NCBI GenBank assembly: GCA_002307725.1
Contig: DBUB01000010.1
Span: forward strand, 372,001 to 436,000
Source: Alphaproteobacteria bacterium UBA1301
GTDB lineage: Bacteria; Pseudomonadota; Alphaproteobacteria; Micropepsales; Micropepsaceae
DNA length: 64,000 nucleotides
Direction: 5' to 3'
The position numbers were made by a program, and so were the translations under genes. Under the pieces are notes generated by a model that saw only the letters and a list, made by a program, of their open reading frames with translations, was not told the DNA's origin and did not search any database. Each line of letters starts with the position of its first letter. Within the stretch, counting starts at the first letter, position 1. Of this stretch, positions 42,863-50,300 are shown in pieces.

Positions 42863-43084
42863 CTAGAAAATAACACTGCCCGAACGGTGAAGCATGTAGG
42901 CTGCGACCGCAAAGATAATCGCCGCGAATACCCGGTTGAGCATGTCCTTTTGGGCTGAAAGTCACGTCGCAAGGAGCATACCGAGAACGCCGCCGGCGAT
43001 GCCGCCCGCTAGAAAGCCGCCACCGATACCGAAAAAGCCCGACGCCGTTCCGGTCGCCAGCGCGGCCACTGCGGTACGGATGCA
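42863..43084 (-). pseudogene. TauE/SafE-type membrane transporter, C-terminal relic with in-frame stop
   Basis: Minus strand. AALATGTASGFFGIGGGF and GGIAGGVLGMLLAT are the second G-rich repeat of TauE/SafE permeases. A TGA (42962-42964) interrupts the frame, and the same frame then continues with LSAQKDMLNRVFAAII and AAYMLHRSG to TAG at 42863, exactly the normal family C-terminus. So a nonsense mutation is the visible lesion, and the N-terminal two-thirds of the gene are also missing. Confidence 0.65.
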
Positions 43085-43253
43085 CGCTGTTCGCGTGATC
43101 GGCGGGTGTCCTTCCGGCGCGATCCATCGACAACCGAGCCCAAGGATATCGCCATCGATAGCCCTAGCGCGGTTTATTGTCCGGCGTCCGTTATGATCGG
43201 AAAATCCACTTGGACGGCTACGGCGTGGACTTGGTCGAATAAAGAATCGAAAC

Positions 43254-43679
43254 ATGCCAGCCGTACAGTCGCTCTTCGTTATGCCTTTTTCCGAGCGTCT
43301 TCGGCTGGCTCGTTTGTTTCGAGAGTTAAGCCCACTGGCTTTAGGGCGTCGTGCGCAGATTCCGCCTCGTACCATTGTACGCTACGAAGACGGTGCGATC
43401 GTGCCAACCCTGGTAACGCTGGTCCGCCTTGCCAGGGCGCTCGACGTAACGGCTGACTATTTGTTTGGGTTGGTTGACATTCCCTTCCCAAGTAAACGGA
43501 TTGAAATCGGAGATCGAGACAGCGAACGGCTCAGCGACAGCGAATGGGAACTTGCGCGAAAGATCATTCGGATGGTGGAGGAACGAGACCTGTCTGGGGA
43601 TCCGATACCAGTCGGTCGGCCAAGAGATGGTCGAAGGTGGCGACGATATCGGCTGCACTTAAGGAAGATACAGAAATAA
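43254..43679 (+). CDS. XRE-type helix-turn-helix regulator
   Basis: 141 aa from the ATG at 43254; MPFSERLRLAR at 43281 is an equally good start. The HTH spans residues 15-70: ERLRLARLFRELSPLALGRR, IPPRTIVRYEDGAIVPTLVT and LARALDVTADYLFGL, the last being the usual XRE closing helix. The basic C-terminal part (RRWRRYRLHLRKIQK) is unfamiliar. It lies among IS relics and decayed genes, so it may be a remnant mobile-element regulator. Target unknown. Confidence 0.7.
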   Translation: MPAVQSLFVMPFSERLRLARLFRELSPLALGRRAQIPPRTIVRYEDGAIVPTLVTLVRLARALDVTADYLFGLVDIPFPSKRIEIGDRDSERLSDSEWELARKIIRMVEERDLSGDPIPVGRPRDGRRWRRYRLHLRKIQK

Positions 43680-44009
43680 TTTCAATTACTTAACTCCTGC
43701 CAAGTCCTGTGGAAATCGGGAAATTCAGTTTTGAGCCCCGTTGGTCCCGTCAGGTTCCTCCAATGAGGTCCTGGAAATTTCGATGCTGCAGCGCAACCGC
43801 ACTTGTGGCGCGCGACCCTGACCACCGATCTGCCGCCAATATCGTTGCCGCCTCAAGCTCTGCGTGCGCAAGACGCCGGACGGGTGTTCTTGCTGTGTGT
43901 AGCCGGGCTGGATTCTTCGTTTGTCGCGTTTTCGGCCGGAAAACCGCTACACACTTTTCCCGAAAACGCTCTAGGGTCCAACGGCAATCGCACGGAATTC
44001 GGCAGACGA
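43680..44009. other. 330-base gap holding one copy of a dispersed repeat
   Basis: No convincing gene. Bases 43912-43973 (ATTCTTCGTTTGTCGCG and on to CTTTTCCCGAAAACGCT) closely match 48892-48952, in the same orientation. Translation in the downstream gene's frame stays open through here but gives nothing family-like. The phosphatase start at 44010 lies just past the repeat. Confidence 0.6.
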
Positions 44010-44786
44010 ATGTTCGGCATAAACAACTGGCTGCGCCGTTCGGTAAAGCGGCCCGCATGCCCGCCGCGGGTTCCGGACGGCGTGTGCGTCTATGCCATCG
44101 GCGACATCCATGGCCGCCGCGACCTGCTCGTCCAACTCCTGGAGAAGATAGCCGCCGACGCCGCCGGCACAGGGCAGCAGCCGGTACTGGTTTTCCTGGG
44201 GGACTATGTTGATCGCGGTCCGGACTCGAAGGGTGTGATTGAAGTGGTCCGGATATGCGCCGAAGCCGAAGGCCACGTCGTGGCGTTGCGGGGCAATCAC
44301 GACCAGATGCTATTGGATTTCCTTCGCGATCCAGCGACCTATACGAGTTGGAAGGGGCTCGGTGCGGCCGAGACCCTCTCGAGCTATGGCGTCGCGCCGC
44401 CCGCTTCCGACGCACCCGGCGATCTGGCGACCGCGCACAAGGAGTTCCTGTCTGCGATTCCGCCGTCCCACCTCGATTTTCTGAACGGACTGGTTTTCTC
44501 CCACACCATCGGCGACTACTTTTTTGCCCATGCCGGCGTCCGCCCGGAGGTGTCGTTCGACCGCCAGGTCGCGCACGATCTGATGTGGATCCGTGGCGAC
44601 TTCCTGAATTCCGATAAGGTGTTGGAGAAAGTTGTGGTGCACGGCCACACACCCGCAGAAGCGCCGGTCAATCTGCCCGGCCGGATTTGTGCCGACACCG
44701 GCGCCTATGCGACAAATCGATTGACTGCGGTCGTGTTAACCGGCGAGGAACGCCGTTTCCTCGTTGCCGACCATATGGCGCGTTGA
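44010..44786 (+). CDS. PPP-family metallophosphatase (Ser/Thr phosphatase type)
   Basis: 258 aa from the ATG at 44010 (MFGINNWLRR); the frame is open for 69 codons more through a repeat and is not likely coding. All PPP metal and catalytic motifs are present in order: GDIHGRRDLL, GDYVDRGPDSKG, LRGNHDQMLL, FAHAGVRPE and VHGHTPAEAP. Bacterial members dephosphorylate proteins or Ap4A-type nucleotides. It is the first gene before the exopolysaccharide locus, in the same direction, and could reverse tyrosine or serine phosphorylation there; that is inference. Confidence 0.88.
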   Translation: MFGINNWLRRSVKRPACPPRVPDGVCVYAIGDIHGRRDLLVQLLEKIAADAAGTGQQPVLVFLGDYVDRGPDSKGVIEVVRICAEAEGHVVALRGNHDQMLLDFLRDPATYTSWKGLGAAETLSSYGVAPPASDAPGDLATAHKEFLSAIPPSHLDFLNGLVFSHTIGDYFFAHAGVRPEVSFDRQVAHDLMWIRGDFLNSDKVLEKVVVHGHTPAEAPVNLPGRICADTGAYATNRLTAVVLTGEERRFLVADHMAR

Positions 44787-45066
44787 GGTGAGGGCGCACG
44801 ATGTTCAGATGGTGCGGCATTCCGACACACATTGTCGCATTAAAATTACATTTCAACCAATTTGATACGTTTCGCGTGCACGCGAGAGTACTGGGTGTTC
44901 CTGCGAACTCGCTCAAATAGCAGGCAACGAGCATGGCGCCGGTAGGACGAACTGGTGTTGTTCGCGGGTGCAACAAAACGTCTTGCGAGGATCTGCAAAC
45001 GTGTTGCGGCCCAACATAAGGTAAGGTGGGGGAGGGCGGTTGGTCTAGCCGCCGCATCAGTCGGGG
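44787..45066. other. 280-base leader upstream of the NusG-like gene
   Basis: No gene is seen. The first 100 bases are AT-rich (CATTAAAATTACATTTC near 44838), suggesting a promoter region, but no convincing -35/-10 pair was found. The last 50 bases are G-rich and contain GGTGGGGGAGGG before the GTG start codons. Confidence 0.4.
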
Positions 45067-45618
45067 GTGGTGGTGGATCAGTCAGCAATCAATGCGAATA
45101 CCGGAACCGGTTCCGCCGAACGGTGCGCCCGGTGGTTTGTGGCGTATACGGAGCGACGGGGCGAAGCGCTGGCGATCGACAATCTTCGCCGGCAGGGATT
45201 TGGCGCGTTCTGTCCCTGGATCCGCAAGACCATCCGGCATGCCCGAAAGACGCAAGCGGTGCTGGCGCCACTGTTCCCAAGCTATGTGTTTGTTGAACTA
45301 GATACAGCACAAGACCGCTGGCGATCGATCAACGGAACGCGCGGCGTATCGCACCTCATCGCCAATGGCGAAACGCCTACTCCGGTCCCTTCGGGCGTCA
45401 TTGAAGCCATTCGGTTTCGGACGGACGGGGATGATGTGGTGGACTGGACGACGACGCTCCATGTCGGGCAAACGGTGCGGATCAACGATGGTCCTTTTGC
45501 CGATTTGATCGGGACGCTGGAGCATCTCGGCCCCGAAGGGCGGGTACGCGTTCTGGTTCATCTGATGGGCCAAGTGGTCGCGGTCCGGATGCACAGCGAC
45601 AATCTTGAACCCGGCTGA
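45067..45618 (+). CDS. NusG paralogue (RfaH/UpxY/LoaP-like antiterminator)
   Basis: 183 aa from one of three consecutive GTG codons (45067-45075). The NGN domain has RWFVAYTERRGEALAIDNLR, a FGAFCPWIRKTIRHARKTQA loop and LFPSYVFVELD. The C-terminal KOW is GQTVRINDGPFADLIGTLE. Length and loop differ from housekeeping NusG and resemble specialised paralogues that let RNA polymerase read through long polysaccharide operons. It sits right before the polymer genes and so probably acts on them. It should act on an RNA or DNA pause signal in their leader. Confidence 0.85.
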   Translation: MVVDQSAINANTGTGSAERCARWFVAYTERRGEALAIDNLRRQGFGAFCPWIRKTIRHARKTQAVLAPLFPSYVFVELDTAQDRWRSINGTRGVSHLIANGETPTPVPSGVIEAIRFRTDGDDVVDWTTTLHVGQTVRINDGPFADLIGTLEHLGPEGRVRVLVHLMGQVVAVRMHSDNLEPG

Positions 45619-45772
45619 ACCCGCCCCGATATTGGCGCTCCAAATCGCGATCCTCACCTGATCATCCGCTAGACAGCATCTGACCGTCGGACGAGCAGTT
45701 AGGCTTTAACGAACATATATGCGAATGCGGCGCAAACGCATTTTTCGTAAAGAGGCATACCAAAACCCTGCT

Positions 45773-45803
45773 TTGCTGCATTGCAATAAAAGAGATTTAT
45801 AAT
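45773..45803 (+). promoter_or_regulatory. Candidate promoter of the exopolysaccharide genes
   Basis: A perfect -10 TATAAT (45798-45803) follows TTGCTG (45773-45778) with a 19-base spacer, somewhat long. The region is clearly AT-rich compared with its surroundings. Downstream of it, GTTGCAAACAACGTGTAAT (45811-45829) and GGTTGTAAACGTGTAAT (45856-45872) form a direct repeat that could bind a regulator before the WbaP-like start at 45886. Confidence 0.45.
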
Positions 45804-45885
45804 TAGAACTGTTGCAAACAACGTGTAATAAGCCTGCTCATTGGTCTTAATAACCGGTTGTAAACGTGTAATTTGGGAGCCGAGT

Positions 45886-47388
45886 ATGATGTCGCTAGAC
45901 GAGATTATTGCAGTAGCCCCCAGTGCGCCGCAGCATATCAGATCCGGATTTTTGCGGGCCCAGGCAAGCAGCCGCGGCCAGAGCCTTTGGGAGGTCCGGG
46001 GCGCCGTTCTTGCAGCCCAAGTCGCTGCAGATTTTGCTGCAATTACAACATCTATTCTGGTGGCTCGGGCGATCTCGCTACAGCTTCTGATGGCCGGTTC
46101 GGTGGAGTGGCAGGTCGCCATGCAGACCCACCGGGTGGTGACTTGGCTGATCATGGCCGTGGCTCTGTGTGGCTGGTTTGCCGTGACCGGGCACTACACG
46201 GTTCGCCGCCCCCTCTATGAAGACGCCAAGCGAATTGCTGGGACATTAACGGTAATCATGGTCCTTCACCTCTACATGGTGATTGCGACGCAAAATCAAG
46301 CAATTCGTTACTGGATCATGCTGGTCTGGCCCGTCGCCATGGTCGCAATTCCCGTTGCGCGTGTGCTTGTGCGCCGTATCATGGACAAGATCGGCTGGTG
46401 GCGTCTCGGCGTTCTGGTGATCGGCTCGGGCGAACACAGCCGCAAAATCGACAGCCTGCTCAGTCGCGACCGCTACGTCGGGTACGTCAAGACGGGCCAC
46501 TCCTTCTTCATCCCGGAGCTGCGCCAGCCGAACAACACGGTCGCAGAGGATTTGAAGGCCGAGATGGAGCGCAGCTGCGCCAAGCTCGTCATCGTGGCGC
46601 CGAGCGAGGACGAGGTCCGCGACTTTGGACTGGTGGCCGATGTGCTCAACCAGAATCTCATCCCCTATTACTTGGTGCCCCCAATCCAGAAGCTTCCGAT
46701 GCACGGGCTCAGCGTCCGCACGATGTTCAGCTCCGACGCGGTATTTCTCTCCTGCCGCAGTGGACTGATGTCGCCGTCGCGCCAACTCGTGAAGCGCGCG
46801 TTCGACATCGCGGTGTCGGCGACCCTGTTGATCCTGCTGGCGCCACTGTTCCTGGTTCTGGCGATCATCATCTCGGCCGACGGCGGTGCGCCGGTGTACG
46901 GTCACCGCCGTATCGGGCGGAACGGCCAGGCCTTTCACTGCCTTAAATTCCGCAGCATGCAGCGCAATGCCGATCGGCTGCTGGCGGATCTGCTCGAGAA
47001 CAACCCCGCGATCGCGCGCCAGTGGTACACCAACTTCAAGCTCGATCCCGATCCCAGAATCACGCCCATCGGCCGCATCCTGCGCAAGACCAGCCTCGAC
47101 GAACTGCCGCAACTGTTCAACGTGCTGCGCGGTGAGATGAGCTTGGTCGGGCCGCGTCCGGTCGTGGCGGACGAACTCGAGCGCTACTACGGCAAGGATG
47201 TCTTCTATTACACGCTCGTCCGCCCCGGCATGACCGGCCTTTGGCAGATCAGCGGCAGAAGCACGACGACCTACGAACGCCGCGTGTTCCTGGACTCCTG
47301 GTACGTGCGCAATTGGACGCTTTGGACCGACCTCGTGATCTTCTTCAACACTGTTCCGTCGGTTCTTTCCCGTGACGGCGCCGTCTAG
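45886..47388 (+). CDS. Polyprenyl-phosphate hexose-1-phosphate transferase (WbaP/ExoY-like)
   Basis: 500 aa from the ATG at 45886 (GGGAG six bases before). The N-terminal third has about five membrane helices. A CoA-binding-like domain follows (LGVLVIGSGEHSRKI), then another helix (ISATLLILLAPL-like, residues 310-330) and the catalytic domain with GHRRIGRNGQAFHCLKFRSM, PIGRILRKTSLDELPQLFNV, RGEMSLVGPRPV and RPGMTGLWQISGRS. It starts each repeat unit by placing a sugar-1-phosphate on undecaprenyl phosphate at the inner membrane. Which sugar cannot be read. First enzyme of the locus. Confidence 0.92.
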   Translation: MMSLDEIIAVAPSAPQHIRSGFLRAQASSRGQSLWEVRGAVLAAQVAADFAAITTSILVARAISLQLLMAGSVEWQVAMQTHRVVTWLIMAVALCGWFAVTGHYTVRRPLYEDAKRIAGTLTVIMVLHLYMVIATQNQAIRYWIMLVWPVAMVAIPVARVLVRRIMDKIGWWRLGVLVIGSGEHSRKIDSLLSRDRYVGYVKTGHSFFIPELRQPNNTVAEDLKAEMERSCAKLVIVAPSEDEVRDFGLVADVLNQNLIPYYLVPPIQKLPMHGLSVRTMFSSDAVFLSCRSGLMSPSRQLVKRAFDIAVSATLLILLAPLFLVLAIIISADGGAPVYGHRRIGRNGQAFHCLKFRSMQRNADRLLADLLENNPAIARQWYTNFKLDPDPRITPIGRILRKTSLDELPQLFNVLRGEMSLVGPRPVVADELERYYGKDVFYYTLVRPGMTGLWQISGRSTTTYERRVFLDSWYVRNWTLWTDLVIFFNTVPSVLSRDGAV

Positions 47389-47543
47389 GTGCCGTCCGAT
47401 GGGCTGGGCGGATCGGTTTTCGCCGGAACCTTGCGCCAATGAGCGCGGGTCGCCTCGCCTGAAGCCTGCCGCGTTTCGCCTTCGATCTGTGGGCGGAACA
47501 GTTGACCGGATCGCCCGCGCATTGGGGCGCTCTCTATAAATTT

Positions 47544-47575
47544 GCCCTACGGGTGATCCGTTTCACCCGTAGGGC
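47544..47575 (+). promoter_or_regulatory. Perfect 13-bp hairpin in the leader of the export gene
   Basis: GCCCTACGGGTGA (47544-47556) pairs perfectly with TCACCCGTAGGGC (47563-47575) around a six-base loop. No T run follows (GGTAGCGTGG), so it is not a typical intrinsic terminator on the plus strand. On the minus strand the run AAATTTATAG is also weak. It lies 88 bases before the Wza-like ATG in a 275-base gene-free stretch. A pause, attenuation or antiterminator-recruitment element is possible. Confidence 0.6.
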
Positions 47576-47663
47576 GGTAGCGTGGAAAAACGTCGATCAA
47601 AGACCGCTCGCTGGTGCAGCGGAGGGCGCGCCAAAGTCTGAGCAAAGAAGGGGAAGAGACCCG

Positions 47664-48254
47664 ATGAAAAGAGCGATTTTTGTAGCATTCCTGTTCACCA
47701 TCATGATGGTGATGGGCGCGCGTCCAAGCTTGGCCGATGCGTCTTCCGTTGTGGACGCAACCAGTGCTGTCGCGTCGGCGCCGAGCAACCCTGGTGAACG
47801 CTATGTGCTGGGCCCCACCGACAAGCTGCGCGTGACCGTCTTCGGCGAAGACGCGCTTTCTGGCGAATACATCATTGGCTCCGACGGACGCCTGTCGCTG
47901 CCGCTGGTCGGCAACGTGAAGGCCGTTGGATTGACGGTGGGGCAATTGCAGGAGGAGATCACCTCCGCCTACCAGAACGGCTATGTGAAGGATCCCAAGG
48001 TCACGGCTGAAGTCATTTCAGCGCGGCCGTTCTTCATCATGGGCGAAGTAAAAACACCTGGCCAATATCCCTTCGTCGCTGGGCTCACGGCCCTCAACGC
48101 GGTCGCGACCGCGGGCGGCTTTACCTACCGGGCAAAAACCGACGTCGTCTACATCCGTCACGCCAATGAGGTGGGTGAAGACAAGGTCGACCTCACGCCG
48201 ACCACGCAGGTGCTGCCGGGCGACACCATTCGTATCGAAGAGCGCTGGTTTTGA
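47664..48254 (+). CDS. Polysaccharide export protein (Wza/OtnA-like, SLBB)
   Basis: 196 aa from the ATG at 47664, after GGGGAAGAGA. Signal peptide (MKRAIFVAFLFTIMMVMGARP). The export domain has YVLGPTDKLRVTVFGEDALS, SDGRLSLPLVGNVKAVGLT and YVKDPKVTAEVIS, then an SLBB unit FIMGEVKTPGQYPFVAGLTA ending in LPGDTIRIEERWF. It lacks a lipobox and the C-terminal helix of full Wza, so it resembles the short proteins that pair with a separate outer-membrane barrel. It would form the periplasmic part of the export channel. Confidence 0.88.
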   Translation: MKRAIFVAFLFTIMMVMGARPSLADASSVVDATSAVASAPSNPGERYVLGPTDKLRVTVFGEDALSGEYIIGSDGRLSLPLVGNVKAVGLTVGQLQEEITSAYQNGYVKDPKVTAEVISARPFFIMGEVKTPGQYPFVAGLTALNAVATAGGFTYRAKTDVVYIRHANEVGEDKVDLTPTTQVLPGDTIRIEERWF

Positions 48255-48306
48255 CCTGCGCAAGCAGCTCACACGAAACAGTTTTTGTTGGAGGAGTGAC
48301 GGAACC

Positions 48307-48852
48307 ATGAAAACGACAATCCATCTGGGGCCCTTCGGGGCGGCGGGGCTGGCGATGTGCCTTTTGGCGCCCGCCGGATTTGCCAAGACGGCCGACAGCC
48401 CGGTGACCGCCGAGCAGAAGGCGGCCTTCTTCACGCAGGCTAGCGGTCTCGAAAAAAACCTGCTGGTCGATCTCGTGACGGCCGAGGCCGACGCGCGCCA
48501 AAAGAATCTGTCGTCGGCCGAGATCGTCGCGGCGATTCAGGTGGCACTGCAGAACACCATCACCAAATCCGGCGCCGACCCGCGCGCGGTGCTGGCGGCA
48601 CTCAGTGCAGCGCAATCCTGTCCGAGCGGTACCGGTTACACGAGCGATGCGGTTTCGCTGTCGTGCGATGCAGCAAATTCCAAGCTGCTTTCAAAAGAAG
48701 CCGAAGCGGCTCTGGCGGCACTGCAGAACATCGTCGTCGCGCTGATCGCGAGCGATCAAGCACCCGGCGCTCTCGGCTCAAACGGGACTTCGCCGCTATC
48801 TGCCCCGCCGACCAGCGTGGGCGGTGGCGGATCGTCGGACTATCGTACCTAG
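48307..48852 (+). CDS. Secreted protein of unknown function in the polysaccharide locus
   Basis: 181 aa. Signal peptide up to about residue 26 (GLAMCLLAPAGFAK). The mature part is alanine-rich and helical (AEQKAAFFTQASGLEKNLL; AEIVAAIQVALQNTI; AALAALQNIVVALI) with two cysteines (SCPSGT; LSCDAA). The tail is low-complexity (TSVGGGGSSDYRT). I do not recognise a family. The ATG at 48307 follows GGAGGAGTGACGGAACC. Its place between the exporter and the outer-membrane barrel suggests an envelope role in polymer export. Confidence 0.6.
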   Translation: MKTTIHLGPFGAAGLAMCLLAPAGFAKTADSPVTAEQKAAFFTQASGLEKNLLVDLVTAEADARQKNLSSAEIVAAIQVALQNTITKSGADPRAVLAALSAAQSCPSGTGYTSDAVSLSCDAANSKLLSKEAEAALAALQNIVVALIASDQAPGALGSNGTSPLSAPPTSVGGGGSSDYRT

Positions 48853-48952
48853 AGCATTTCACCGTTTCATCGAAACGGTGACGTGCTTCAGGTTCTTTGT
48901 TTGTCGCGCTTTCGGACGGAAAACTGGGTTCCACTTTTCCTGAAAGCATTTT
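48851..48952. repeat. Dispersed intergenic repeat with internal hairpin
   Basis: The first 30 bases form a hairpin: CACCGTTT (48860-48867) and AAACGGTG (48873-48880), extendable to imperfect 15-base arms. The second half (48892-48952, GTTTGTCGCGCTTTCGGACG and on to CACTTTTCCTGAAAG) recurs at 43912-43973. Elements of this look (AGAGCATTTCACCGTTT...) are common between genes in Rhizobiales-type genomes. It lies directly after the secreted unknown and before the barrel gene. Confidence 0.6.
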
Positions 48953-48978
48953 TAGTGACCAAAAACGGGAATACGGCA

Positions 48979-50268
48979 TTGGACAGCAAAGACACAGTGG
49001 GACGTTGGTTCAAGGCGGTACTGTTGGCATCTGTCGCCGCGATCGGTGCCAGTAGCGCTGCATTGGCCCAGGATTTCGACGACTTCAGCCGCAACCGCAA
49101 CACCGGCGTGCGCGACCGGGCGCGGCCCGACTTCGATGCTGTTGGCATCGACATGGCGCCGTTTCTGCTCTTGCCGCGGCTCGATCTTACCACCGAGTTC
49201 GATGACAACATTTTGGCGACGGAGACGAACACCAGGAGCGACTTCATCTTCCGCATCCGGCCCGAGGCAACGCTGAAGAGCGAATGGGTTCGCCACGAGC
49301 TGGATCTGTCGGCCTATGCCGACATCAATCGCTATGCCGCCACCGACACGGAAAACACCGTCGATTACGGTGCCAAACTGAATGGGCGGGTTGATGCGCA
49401 TCACTGGACGACGTTCACGGCTTTGGTTTCCTACGACCATCTTACGGAATCGCGCGGCTCCCAGAACACGACGGTGAGCACGGTGTCGCCGGTCGAATAC
49501 GGGCTTTTGAACGCGGACGTGGCGGGGATCCAGCAGTTCAGCTTTTTCAAATTCAAGCTCTCCGGTCACTACACCAATTACGAATACCAGAACGGCGTCG
49601 ACGCGCTCGGTGCCACGGTGTTTGAACACGACCGCAACTTCGCCAGTTGGGAGGAGACCGGCCGCGTCGACTACGCGCTGACGCCGGACGCGTCGCTCTA
49701 CGTTTCGGGAACGCTGAATCAGCACAGCTACGATCTGGTGCCGCCCGCGGTTTCTCTTAACCGTGATTCGACCGGGTTCACGGTGCTCGGCGGCTACAGT
49801 TTCGACCTCACCAATCTTGTCACCGGCGATATCGGGCTCGGCTATTTCCAGCAGACCTACGACCATCTGTCGGGGCAGGATGCCGGAGGCTTCACGCTCA
49901 ACGGCGATTTGAAGTGGTTCCCGACCCAGCTCACGACCGTCAGCCTGAGTGCGACCCGGCGCATGCAGGACACCGCCGTCGGCGTTTCGGCCGGATACAT
50001 CACGACCGGCGGCATGCTCCAGATCGATCAGGAATTGCGCCGCTGGCTGATTCTGACCGCCACCGCGTCGTACAACAACGATACCTATCAAGGCATCGAC
50101 CGTAACGACGAACGCTGGGGCGCCGGCATCAGCGCCACCTATCTGTTGAACCGCTACGTCGGCGTTTCGCTTGGCTACATGCACAGCGCACAACGTTCTA
50201 CAGGTGCCGACCGCTTCGTGAACTTCGACGACAACAAATTGATGATCTCTCTGGTCCTCCAGAAGTAA
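48979..50268 (+). CDS. Outer-membrane beta-barrel protein of the polysaccharide locus
   Basis: 429 aa from TTG at 48979 (GGGA eight bases before). The frame is open to 48883, but that part is the dispersed repeat; GTG at 48955 is another option. A signal peptide (VGRWFKAVLLASVAAIGASS) precedes a protein full of alternating strands: LLLPRLDLTTEFDDNILATE, SDFIFRIRPEATLKSEW, VGVSLGYMHS and the last strand LMISLVLQK. It fits the BBP2_2-type barrels found beside EPS exporters, which may form the outer-membrane exit where full Wza is lacking. No cysteine-based anchor. Confidence 0.8.
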   Translation: MDSKDTVGRWFKAVLLASVAAIGASSAALAQDFDDFSRNRNTGVRDRARPDFDAVGIDMAPFLLLPRLDLTTEFDDNILATETNTRSDFIFRIRPEATLKSEWVRHELDLSAYADINRYAATDTENTVDYGAKLNGRVDAHHWTTFTALVSYDHLTESRGSQNTTVSTVSPVEYGLLNADVAGIQQFSFFKFKLSGHYTNYEYQNGVDALGATVFEHDRNFASWEETGRVDYALTPDASLYVSGTLNQHSYDLVPPAVSLNRDSTGFTVLGGYSFDLTNLVTGDIGLGYFQQTYDHLSGQDAGGFTLNGDLKWFPTQLTTVSLSATRRMQDTAVGVSAGYITTGGMLQIDQELRRWLILTATASYNNDTYQGIDRNDERWGAGISATYLLNRYVGVSLGYMHSAQRSTGADRFVNFDDNKLMISLVLQK

Positions 50269-50300
50269 CGCTCCAGACAACGTGACGGATAACAGCTATC

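Noticed and set aside
47544..47575. Intrinsic terminator after the WbaP-like gene
   Set aside because: The stem is perfect but neither strand has a T run after it.
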